A DNA stretch of 64,000 bases, taken from the NCBI GenBank assembly GCA_964030475.1, contig CAXIPT010000001.1, forward strand, positions 14,822,769 to 14,886,768. Reading direction: 5' to 3'. Source of the stretch: Tethya wilhelma (taxonomy: Eukaryota > Porifera > Demospongiae > Tethyida > Tethyidae). Numbering within the stretch: the first letter of the stretch is position 1; every line of letters begins with the position of its first letter. Shown here piece by piece: positions 45,470 to 55,736 of this stretch. The position numbers and the translations under genes were made by a program. Under the pieces are notes generated by a model. The model worked only from the letters and a program-made list of their open reading frames with translations, did no database searches and was not told where the DNA came from.

Positions 45470-45905
45470 TAAATTGTGCTTTTTTCCCCCTACCTATTTT
45501 TCTTTTCTCTCCTGCCTGAAAGAACACCTATTTTTCCTTCCCAAACTCTATACCTATTTTGCTTCAATTTATGCTAATGCAATTCTGTGAATGATGCGTT
45601 TCTTAATGAAAAGGAAATTATTAAACAACAATAGTAGGCCAAATAGACAAAACTATACTCATTGATTGTTGTACTGAAGCATTTATAGACAGTTCAACTT
45701 TGTCCTCCAGCCTATACGTAGATCTACTAGTAGTCAAATTGCTCAAATAAACACACTAGTTGCCACTCAGTACAGATGTTAGAATAATGATCTTTTATCT
45801 GTAGCTATGAGATGCTAGATTATGCCTATTTTTCCAAAAAAAAATGCTCATTGCATTCAGCTACCTATTTTGCTCAAAAAATGCCAGCAGAATTTATGTG
45901 GGCCT
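45470..45905. repeat. Inverted-repeat element
   Basis: The left end TAGGCCCAGATAAATTGTGC and right end GCAGAATTTATGTGGGCCTA are imperfect inverted copies. Repeated CTACCTATTTT near both ends extends the symmetry. About 435 bp, non-coding. Confidence 0.5.
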
Positions 45906-45939
45906 AGTGCAATGTTTAGTCCATGCCATGGTAATTGTG

Positions 45940-46059
45940 TATGATGACCTTTACCTAAGATCAGGCCTTTATTGTTCACTGTTTGTACTTACAAAGTTCC
46001 ATATTAATCTTATTTTGTGCGCATGTATGGTCCAGAACACTATATGGTACTTTGTTCAA
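45940..46059 (+). promoter_or_regulatory. Putative promoter/5' UTR of gene 6
   Basis: GATGACCTTTACCTAAGATC lies about 110 bp before the start codon, and TTGTTCAAATGGCTGGCAGA spans it. This is the third occurrence of this arrangement in the window. Confidence 0.35.
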
Positions 46060-49000
46060 ATGGCTGGCAGATTTGATACCATCCTTCTGGTATTGCTTTG
46101 TGCACTGACTAGGAAAGCAACAAATGCTCAGGTTCCAGGTCAGTGGTGTGAATGTAAATATATGCCATCAAGTAATTTGTACTAATGGTAATTAAAAAGG
46201 CATTATTTTTTCTCTTTCTTTATGTCCCTTAATTTATTCTCAGAGCTAACACTTTTACTCAATGGTGAGGTTATACCCGAACATGAAGCACTAGACAAGG
46301 AAGATGTGGGTACAACTGCAGCTGGTGCACTGTCAGTTGTGTTCTCTGGTTCTGGAGGAGATCCTAGAATTATCTACCCAAGTGGTTTCCCAATACAACC
46401 AGCTCACTTTTGGGATGAGGCAGTTGGAACACTTTCTGGGAATACTTCACGAATCATCCGTTTGACACGAGGAAGAGATGAGAGACAATGTTGTGCTCAT
46501 GAAGGAGTCTGGAGATTTATAGTTCCTGATGGCAATGGAGAGAGGACCATCTATGTGGGCTTATACACCCGTGGTGAGTTGATTATAAAAGCTGCTGACT
46601 GAAGAAGGCATCTATAATTGTACATTTATATTCATTGTTGTACAGATGAAACCAATAGAGGTGCTATAAATGCTATAACCTCATCAGATGTCACATTGAC
46701 AGCAGTTAGTCCCCTGTTGACTGAGCCTCCAACCTATACTCTTACTGTTGCTACTGATGGAGGACCTCCTACTAGTGTTAGCTGGGCAATAGGTGGAGCA
46801 CCAATCCCAGACAGCAATGTGACTACAAATATTAATAGTAATGATCCTAGTGATTTGGAGAATGCTCGCTATACCAACACACTGATGGCAAGAGGGAGAC
46901 CAAGTGGTACCATCACATTTATGGCTAACAACAGACGTACTTCAACTGCTCAAAGTGTACAAATCACTAATCCATGTAAGTAGCGCCTTTAATCTTATAA
47001 TAGTGTTATACATATAATAATGTTATTTTGTAGCATGTAAATTTCTCATTGGAAAGAAAACCTTTTGATCCATGCACGGTGCCATGTTGTCAGAACTGAT
47101 AAAGGTCCATACATTTTTGTTCAACATGAGCTGCTTACAAGCTGGCCTGGGAAGAAAATGTTGAGTAGTATATTTTTATGGCACTATGTTCAGAGTAACA
47201 AGCGTATGGTCAAACGAGAGAGCCATAGAAATTAATTAACTTTAAGTTGCCAATTTGCATATTTACTTTATTACAGTACTAATTATAATTTGGAATTAAA
47301 CTGATATGGGTCTTGACATTAATTTTTAGCATTGTTACCTTCCACAGTTCCTGACCCACCTACTAATGTCCAAACATCACAAGTTGGAGAGGAACAAGTG
47401 TATGTTACTTGGACCGAAGTAACTAGTGCTACCGCTGGATACCGTCTTAGTGGGACTGGAAGGCAACCAGCAATTCTTTCTTCTTCAGCAACTAGTCATA
47501 CAATATCTGGTGTTGCTACTGGTACTCTTGAGATCTCTATTGTGTCTCTTTCTACAATGAATTCTCTGCTTCTGTATAGTACTGGGACAACTGCTAGAGT
47601 TGAAGTGTTAGGTAAGGTTGTTTTTGTTTTTTGTTTTTTTCCTCATAATATTTCATTGCATTCCTATAATTATGCTTTTCATTCTCTGAACAACTATTCT
47701 AGCTCTCCCAACTCCTGTCATCTTGAGTTCCCCTAGGTCTTCAGTTCTCTCTTCTACATCTCTAAGAGTCCAGTGGTCACTGTCTTCTGGTAGTGGGAAT
47801 AAACCTGCTGATGAATTTATCATAAACTACACGCGTACAAGTTGTCCACCCGAGGATACAGGTTCTGTGACAGTTGATGGCTCACTACGTACAAGAGATA
47901 TTGATGGACTTGAAGAGTTCAGCACATACACTGTCACAGTGACAGCTGTGTATAGGTTTGGAGATTCTAATCCATCAGTTATAAAAGAAAGTACTATTGG
48001 ATCAGCAATACAAAGTCTATCTGCTGGTATGCTTTTGAGACTGCATTCTAATACACTTATTCTATTATAATTATAATTATTATTTATATTATTATTATTA
48101 CTATTCTATATAGCTCCTACTGGTGCTCCTCAAGGTCTCATGGGACAGTCTGTGTCCAGTACATCAATCACAGTGACTTGGAATGAATTACCTTGTCTTG
48201 ATCAAAATGGTGTCATCACTGGCTACATGATACAATATGGTAGAGACTCACAGACCACCACTGACTCATCCTCTGGTACATCAAGGACTTATACAGTTGA
48301 GGGCTTGATTCCTTTTACAGAGTACTCCATTTCAATGGCTGTTGTGAATAGCAATGGTACTGGACCATTCTCACAACCTTCAACTATCAGAACTGCTGAA
48401 GGCAGTAAGTATTCCCTCCATGTTGAATCAATGATTTTATTAATTATAAAATCTGATTTATGTATAGTTTGAAAGCCACTCCTGTTCTACATGCTCATTT
48501 TATTGTGGGTTTTTCTCTCTTGCTATATTTTTATCTTTTTTTTATCTTTTATTTTTCCATCCACTTATTTTTCCCATGCAGCTCCTAGTACTGTTCTCTC
48601 ACTGGCTCTTACTCCTCAGTTCACGACAGTTGAAGTAACCTGGCTTGAACCTGCCACACCAAATGGGATCATTACAATGTATGAGGTCTCATATACAAAT
48701 GTTGACAGCACAGTCAGGACCATAACCAGCACAACATTGAGTACCACAATCTCTTCCCTACAACCTGGGACAAGTGTCACTGTTACAGTGAGAGCATCCA
48801 CAAGCGCTGGAGCCGGAGAGGCTGTTACTAGCACTACCACCACTCAACCTGTACAAGGCAAGTATAGTTGTGAGGTTATTGTGAGTCTATCCTCATTTTT
48901 TACAGTTTGGTTTAATGTTGTTTGTGTGTACTACTTTTTTCTCAGATCTGACCCTCTTACTCAATGGTGAGGTTATACCTGAACATGAAGCACTAGACAA

Positions 49001-51484
49001 GGAAGATGTGGGCACAACTGCAGCTGGTGCACTCTCTGTTGTGTTCTCTGGTTCTGGGGGAGATCCTAGAATTATCTACCCAGGTGGTTTCTCAATACAA
49101 CCAGCTCACTTTTGGGATGAGGCAGTTGCAACACTTTCTGGGGGCACTTCACGAATCATCCGTTTGACACGAGGAAGAGATGAGAGACAATGTTGTGCTC
49201 ATGAAGGAGTCTGGAGATTTATAGTTCCTGATGGCAATGGAGAGAGGACCATCTATGTTGGATTATACACCCATGGTAAGGGTAATTTTGATGCAAGGTC
49301 CCTTAACACCATAATTATTCTGCAATCAGTGTATACTTTTAATTGTTACACAGATGAAACCATTAGTGGTGTTATAAACATTATAACCTCATCAGATGTC
49401 ACATTGACAGCAGTTAGTCCCCTGTTGACTGAGCCTCCAACCTATACTCTTACTGTTGCTACTAGTGGAGGACCTCCTGGTAGTGTTAGCTGGACAATAG
49501 GTGGAGCACCAATCCCAGACAGCAATGTGACTACAAATATCAATAGTAATAGCCATAGTGATTTGGAGAATGCTCGCTATACCAGCACACTGATGGCAAG
49601 AGGGAGACCAAGTGGTACTATCACATTTACTGCTAACAACAGACGTAGCCCAACTCCACGAGCTGTACAGATCACTCTTCCATGTAAGTAATACTCCAGC
49701 TGTGAGTAAAATATTCTGTATGTACTTGTTTTTGTTTAATGGTACCAATAACAGACACACCCTCAGCTCCTCAACTTCGTAAACATTTATTTGTTCCATT
49801 TATCACATATGGTATGCATGAATACTTGATGGCTCAGATGTATTCTTTTCATAGTTTGTGTATGTTTAAGAATTATTACTTTTATACACTGCCTACCACA
49901 GTTCCTGGCCCACCTACTGATGTCCAAGTGTCACAAGTTGGAGAGGGACTAGTCCAAGTCACTTGGACTGCACCAGCTGGTACTGTCAGTGGATATTCTA
50001 TTAGAGTGAATGGCCGGTCACCATCTACTAGTGTGTCAACCAATCATACATTGTCTGGAATTCCCCTTGGAACTCACAATATATCTGTTGTGTCTCTTTA
50101 TACATCAAATGGCCATCAACTGTACAGTACTGAGGCAACTGATACTGTTGAAGTGCAAGGTAAATATCCATTTGAACCCTTGAGAGCTGTATGTATAATT
50201 TATGCATCTACGTTTTATGTGCTTTGTTTGATTATTCATAGCTCCTGGTGTTGTTGACTCACTGACTCTCACTCCTAAGTTCACATCAATTGAAGTAACC
50301 TGGTCCCCACCTGACAGGCTAAATGGAATCATTAAATTTATTACACAGTATGAGGTCTCATACACTATAAATTCTGTTACATCTGTCAACACCATAAGCA
50401 ACTCTACATTGGAGTTCACCATCTCTTCTCTGGAACCTGGGACTAGTGTCACTATCACTGTGAGAGCATTCACTAGCATTGGACTTGGAGAGACTGTTAC
50501 TGTCAATGGTAGTACCCTGACTGCACCACGTAGGTTAATGTTATTGCTGTTACAGTTAATTATTGTTAATACTATTCAATACAGCACCTATATCTAATGT
50601 TCAAGTTTCTACCATTGATGGTAGATCAGTGAGAGTGACTTGGGAGCCTCTTGACATTCCTGAGATAACAGGATACCGGGTGTACTATTCTCTCTCTGAG
50701 AGCAGGAAGAGACAGAGTGATAGTTTTATAGAGGTGGAAGGACAAGAAACAAACTCTGCAACAATAGGAGGTCTTATCAGTGGTGCAACCTACTCCTTTA
50801 GTGTGGTGGGTGTGGCTAGACTGGAAGGAGAGGCGCCTATTGAAGGAGAGAGAGATCCTAGCAATAGAGTAACTCATGCAGTTATAGTCCTTCCTCCCTC
50901 AGGTTAGACAAAATGTACCATTAGTTTGTGTGCATAAGTGAAACCTAGCTATTTTTCTATTGCATAGACACAACTGAGAATGATGAATATTTCACTTGGG
51001 ATACCAGTAATTCAGTTCCATGTTGTAAGTTGTGTTATATACATACAACTTGATTGACATGGTTTCAAAGCCAGCTGTTATTACTGACAGCGTGTGAGTG
51101 CGTAGGAGCAGTGACTGGAGCAGTGACTGGAACAGCTTTTGCAATTGTTCTGGTGTACACTGTGGTTCTATTGATTGTGCTGACACTGGTGTGGTTCTGT
51201 TGGAGAAAGAAACAAAGGTATGTACTTAAATTAATTGACCAAAAGAGGACATTTAAATCAAACTCTTAAATTTACTATTCTCAGCAGTGCTAGCTGTGAG
51301 GGTAATGTTGAAACCAATAATTCTAAAAAGGAAACGTCAGGTGATGATGGCCGTGTTTACGATGTTGTTGAGTAAGTTATCATAATTCTCAGAACAAATA
51401 TAACATGCAAGAATAACTTACATGTTTATGTTTTTAATGTTACACGTGCATACAATGTGATTACCATAAAATTATGCTAGCAAT

Positions 51485-51519
<35 letters not shown>

Positions 51520-51636
51520 CACAGACCCATTGATAAGGAAATCCCTCTGAAACAGTGTGCTGCATATGGAGATGTAGAGACCAGACAGAGGACAAGAGAT
51601 GCACAGGATGAGGGGATTTATGACAATCCACTGTGA
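46060..51636 (+). CDS. Gene 6: two-module Ig/FN3 receptor
   Basis: Signal-peptide exon 46060-46138 (TILLVLLCALTRK, then TNAQVP). Module 1: Ig1 46244-46573, Ig2 46646-46975, FN3a 47348-47611, FN3b 47703-48026, FN3c 48114-48404, FN3d 48582-48857. Module 2 is shortened: Ig1 48946-49275, Ig2 49354-49683, FN3a 49902-50159, FN3d 50242-50529; FN3b and FN3c are missing. Then FN3e 50585-50902, a small juxtamembrane exon 50968-51024 (TTENDEYFTWD), transmembrane 51091-51217 and tail 51285-51371 and 51535-51636 (TGA). Both Ig pairs are type A, with a compact Ig1 (GTTAAGALSVVF). The donor after 48857 is GCAAGT, a GC-AG intron. The tail contains RVYDVVE, AYGDVE and terminal IYDNPL. Single-pass surface receptor; ligand unknown. 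Confidence 0.8.
51487..51516. repeat. (CA)n tract next to a splice acceptor
   Basis: The CA run ends 18 bp before the AG that opens the last exon of gene 6, taking the place of a normal polypyrimidine tract. Confidence 0.85.
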
Positions 51637-51723
51637 ATTCATAGTATTTGTATTTCAAGTACACGACCAATATTAATTATTGTAATTGTCAACAGTATCA
51701 TTATTTCTAGTCTATCGAGCTAN

Positions 51724-52032
51724 ATTCTGGTTCTCTGGAAATCCTTTTCAAGTAAGTCAGTTAGGAAGTAAGTACGTACGTACGTACGTAAGTACGTTAG
51801 AGAACAAATAATGGCACTATGGTGGCTTCCCACTGGCACTCTCTACGAGTGCTAAGGAAAGTTTTTGTGAGTTTTAGGCCTTGCATGCAGTTGGTAATCT
51901 GTCAGTAAGAGCCTCTCAGCAACTTTGAAGGTTATTTTTTGTTTGAGTAGATTTTTATAGTGACCAACATTTTGTACTGTGTCTATGGGACAGTCGACCC
52001 ATTCCTACTATACGTACTACCGTACGTATGAT
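51724..52032 (-). repeat. Interspersed repeat family M2, copy B
   Basis: Reverse-orientation copy of the 1991 element. It starts one base after a single N (51723) and ends CTACCGTACGTATGAT. It directly precedes the FN3c exon of gene 7. Confidence 0.65.
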
Positions 52033-52065
52033 ACTGGTGCATACTCCATTATATACCATGTATAG

Positions 52066-53696
52066 CTCCATCTGGTACGCCTCAGGACATCATGAGACTG
52101 TCTGTGTTGAGTACATCAATCACAGTGACTTGGAATGAAGTGAATTGTCTTGATCAAAATGGTGTCATCACTGGCTACATGATACGATATGTTGGAGACT
52201 CACAGACCACCACTGAATCATTCTCTGGTACATCAAGGACTTACACAGTTGAGGGCTTGATTCCTTTCACAGAGTACTCCTTTTCAGTGGCTGCTGTGAA
52301 TAGCAATGGTACTGGACCATTCTCTGAGACACCCTTGACTGTCACAACCAATGAGAGCAGTATGTATAATATCATGAAGATTTTGACTATTGAATAATAA
52401 TAACATGATAATTGTGTTGAACAGCACCTGGTGTAGTTGACTCACTGACTCTTACTTCTAAGTTCACATCAGTTGAAGTAACCTGGTCCCCACCTGACAG
52501 ACCAAATGGGATCATTACACAGTATGAGGTCACATACAGTGTAAATGACATCATTACTCAGGTCAATACTACATCATTGGAGTTCACCATCTCTTCTCTG
52601 GAACCTGGGACTAGTGTCACTATCACTGTGAGAGCATTCACTAGTATTGGACCTGGAGAGATAGCTACTCATGTTGGTCGCACCCGTCCAAAACCACGTA
52701 AGAATTAGGTTATGTCTGTACTGTACATGGTTTAATGTATGAAATATTCTTATTGTTAACTAGCACCTGTATCTGATGTTCAAGTCGAGTTAATTAATGC
52801 TACATCAGTGAGAGTGTCTTGGGAGCCTCTTGACATCCCTGAGATAACAGGATACCGGGTGTACTATTCTCTCTCTGAGAGCAGGAAGAGACAGAGTGAT
52901 AGTTTTATAGAGGTAGAAGGACAAGAAACAAACTCTGCAACAATAGGAGGTCTTATCAGTGGTGCAACCTACTCCTTTAGTGTGGTGGGTGTGGCTAGAC
53001 TGGAAGGAGAAGAACCTATTGTAGGAGAGAGAGTTCCTAGCAATAGAGTAACTCATACAGTTATAGTCCTTCCTCTCTCAGGTTAGACAACATGTATCAT
53101 TAGTTTGGGCGCATAACTGAAACGTAGCTATTTTTATATTGTATAGACACAACTGAGAATGGTGAATATTTCACTCTGGATATCACCAATTCAGCTCCAT
53201 GTAAGTTCTGTTACATGCAACTTGATTAACATGGCTTCAAATCCAACTGTCATTACTGACAGCGTGTGAGTGCATAGGGGCAGTGACTGGAACAGCTTTT
53301 GCAATCGTTCTGGTGTACACTGTGGTTCTGTTGATTGTGCTGACACTGGTGTGGCTCTGTTGGAGAAAGAAACAAAGGTATGTACGTGAATTTCCCAGCC
53401 TACTGTATTTTGTCTCAACACTTACAAAAGGATATTTTAATCAACCACTTAAATTTACTATTTTCAGCAGTTGTAAGGGTAATGTTGAAACCAATAATTC
53501 TAAAAAGGAAGAGTCAGGTGATGATGGCCGTGTTTACGATGTTGTTGAGTAAGTTATCACAATTCTCAGAACAAATATAATTATAACATGCAAGAATAAC
53601 TCTAAATGTTTATGTTTTTAATGTTACACATGCATACAATGAGATTACCATAAAATTATGCTTGCAATGGACACACACATACACACACACATACAC

Positions 53697-53734
<38 letters not shown>

Positions 53735-53858
53735 ACACGCACACAGACCCACTGATAAGGAGATCCCACTGAAACAGTGTGCTGCATATGGAGATGTAGA
53801 GACCAGACAGAGGACAAGAGATGCACAGGATGAGGGGATTTATGATGATCCACTGTGA
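52066..53858 (+). CDS. Gene 7: 3' half of an Ig/FN3 receptor
   Basis: Exons FN3c 52066-52359, FN3d 52425-52697, FN3e 52764-53081, juxtamembrane 53147-53200, transmembrane 53263-53377, tail 53468-53548 and 53747-53858 (TGA). No signal peptide, Ig, FN3a or FN3b is present. The intron before FN3c resembles that before FN3c of gene 2 module 1 (GGTGCATACTCCATTATA). FN3e and the tail are closely related to gene 6, with RKRQSDSF, RVYDVVE and AYGDVE; the terminus is IYDDPL where relatives have IYDNPL. It could be a partial duplication, or the 3' end of a gene whose 5' part was lost at the N at 51723. All visible borders keep frame, so it may have been functional recently. Confidence 0.65.
53671..53746. 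repeat. (CA)n tract forming a splice acceptor
   Basis: Imperfect CA repeat whose last CACAG is the acceptor of the final gene 7 exon. Longer than its homologue in gene 6. Confidence 0.85.
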
Positions 53859-53944
53859 ATTCGCATTTACAGACCTATTATTGTAATTGCCAACAGTATC
53901 ATTATTTTAATTAATTTGTACTTTAATATTAAGTCATCTAGTAA

Positions 53945-53996
53945 GTTAGAACATGGTTAGAACATGGTTAGAACATGGTTAGAACATGGTTAGAAC
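53945..53996. repeat. 11-bp minisatellite (TAGAACATGGT)n
   Basis: Nearly five perfect tandem units just after the 3' end of gene 7. Confidence 0.9.
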
Positions 53997-54197
53997 ACAT
54001 GTAATTATTCATGGTCTGTCTTTCACAAAAGTCAAGGCAGGATGCTTTTGTTCAATGTTTATGAGTATGACGATCATTACCAATGCACGTGTTTGTCATG
54101 CACATAATTTGTATACTGAATTTCCAGAGAGGACAAGCTGAAGTTTTCTCTTTCTGAAGGCTCCCATTGAGCTTTATAGAGTGTTGAGAGTGGATCG

Positions 54198-55161
54198 ATG
54201 GCTTCCAACTGCAAGTTTAGGCCAACCTTCCCCAATATTCCTGGTAGGATATCAGTTTGTGTTTTGTGCCAAAGTCATAATTTCAAAATAAATTGTTTAT
54301 ATCTGTCAAATACAGATGGAGTTGGGAGGGAGATAGCTGCTGAGTTGGAGAAAAGGATCATGATCCTTGATGGAGCCATGGGCACCATGATACAGAGCTA
54401 CAAGCTCCAAGAAGAAGACTTCAGAGGTTAGTTGGTCATGCAACTGATATTCAAGCCAAACACTAGTTAGTATTCCAATCAATCCCTCTTTCAATAATAT
54501 AAGCTTCCTCCATTGGGAGTTACATCTCTTGTTACAGCATGTGAAGAACATGTGCTTGTCATTTGTATATTGTCCCATATACAGGGGAAGAGTTCAAAGA
54601 CCACCCAAAATCTCTGAAGGGGAACAATGATCTTCTCAACCTCACCCAACCTCAGGTTATCTACCAGATACATAAGGTAGCTCCTTCTTGTTCATTGTGT
54701 GTAGATCTTCATCACTGAGCTACTATTGTCTCTCTCCTCCTGTGAAGGACTATTTGGAGGCCGGTGCTGACTTTGCTGAGACCAATACTTTCAATGGCAC
54801 TGCAGTGTCCCAATCTGACTACAACACACAGCATCTGGTGAGTATACTCTGACCTGTACATCCAAACTACTTGATATAGTACCATTGATAACGGATTGTT
54901 CCTTCTTTACAGGTGTATCGTATCAACAAGGCAGCTGCTGAGATAGCAAACAGAGCCTGTCGAGATGTGGAGAAAGAAACAGGTGATGATCAGTGCTCGG
55001 TCTAACTAAGTGGAACACTTTATTTCTCAGGAGAATCACCAAGTGCTCTGTTTGTGTATGTTCTGTAGGTGTTCGTCGATTTTCCATTGGAGCAATGGGT
55101 CCCACTAATCGTACCCTCTCCCTCTCTCCTTCTGTGGAGAGACCAGACTACAGGAACATCA
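54198..55161 (+). CDS. MTR: Methionine synthase, 5' exons (broken gene)
   Basis: Exons 54198-54243, 54316-54426, 54585-54676, 54748-54837, 54913-54982 and 55079-55161, all with GT-AG borders and open frame. They encode the N-terminal homocysteine-binding domain: [43 protein letters not shown] and [20 protein letters not shown]. The known enzyme moves a methyl group from methyltetrahydrofolate to homocysteine through cobalamin. The next expected exon (the continuation after PDYRNI) is absent; an M2 repeat starts 49 bp after the donor. With about 155 residues of a roughly 1,250-residue enzyme, this is an incomplete gene. The start is the first in-frame ATG with a short leader. Confidence 0.85.
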
Positions 55162-55209
55162 GTAAGATCTGAGAAATTCCTTTCAGTTCTTGAATCTTAT
55201 CAATTTGGT

Positions 55210-55518
55210 ATCATACGTACAGTAGTACGTATAGTAGGAATGGGCCGACTGTCCCATAGACACAATACAAAATGTTGGTCACCATAAAAATCTAGTCAAA
55301 CAAAATCAAACTTTCAAAGTTGCTCAGAGGCTCTCACTAACAGATTACCAACTGCTTGCAAGGCTTGAAACTCGCAAAAAGTTTCCTCAGCACTCGTAGA
55401 GAGCGCTAGTGGGAAGCCACCATAGTGCCATTTTTGCTCTTCTAACTTACTTACTTACGTACGTACGTACTTCCTAACTGACTTACTTGAAAAGCATTTC
55501 CAGAGAACCAGAATGTGT
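55210..55518 (+). repeat. Interspersed repeat family M2, copy C
   Basis: Starts ATCATACGTACAGTAGTACG and carries CTTACTTACTTACGTACGTA near its end. It faces copy B at 51724, so the two form inverted repeats bracketing gene 7 and the methionine synthase 5' exons. Confidence 0.65.
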
Positions 55519-55736
55519 TGAGCCAACTTTGACAGCACAAAGTAAGTTCTTTTCATAGGTACTACATTCCTTGATACTCGTTTTCATCACAAATAANATA
55601 CCTCAATATCATTGCAGCAGGGGCAGAGAAGATTAGAAAAAAATGACTACTGTATAAGAAAAAAACAATTGCAAACCTACACATTTACAATAATATGAAC
55701 TAAGTAGACTGTTCTACCCACAATTTGTTTTACAGT

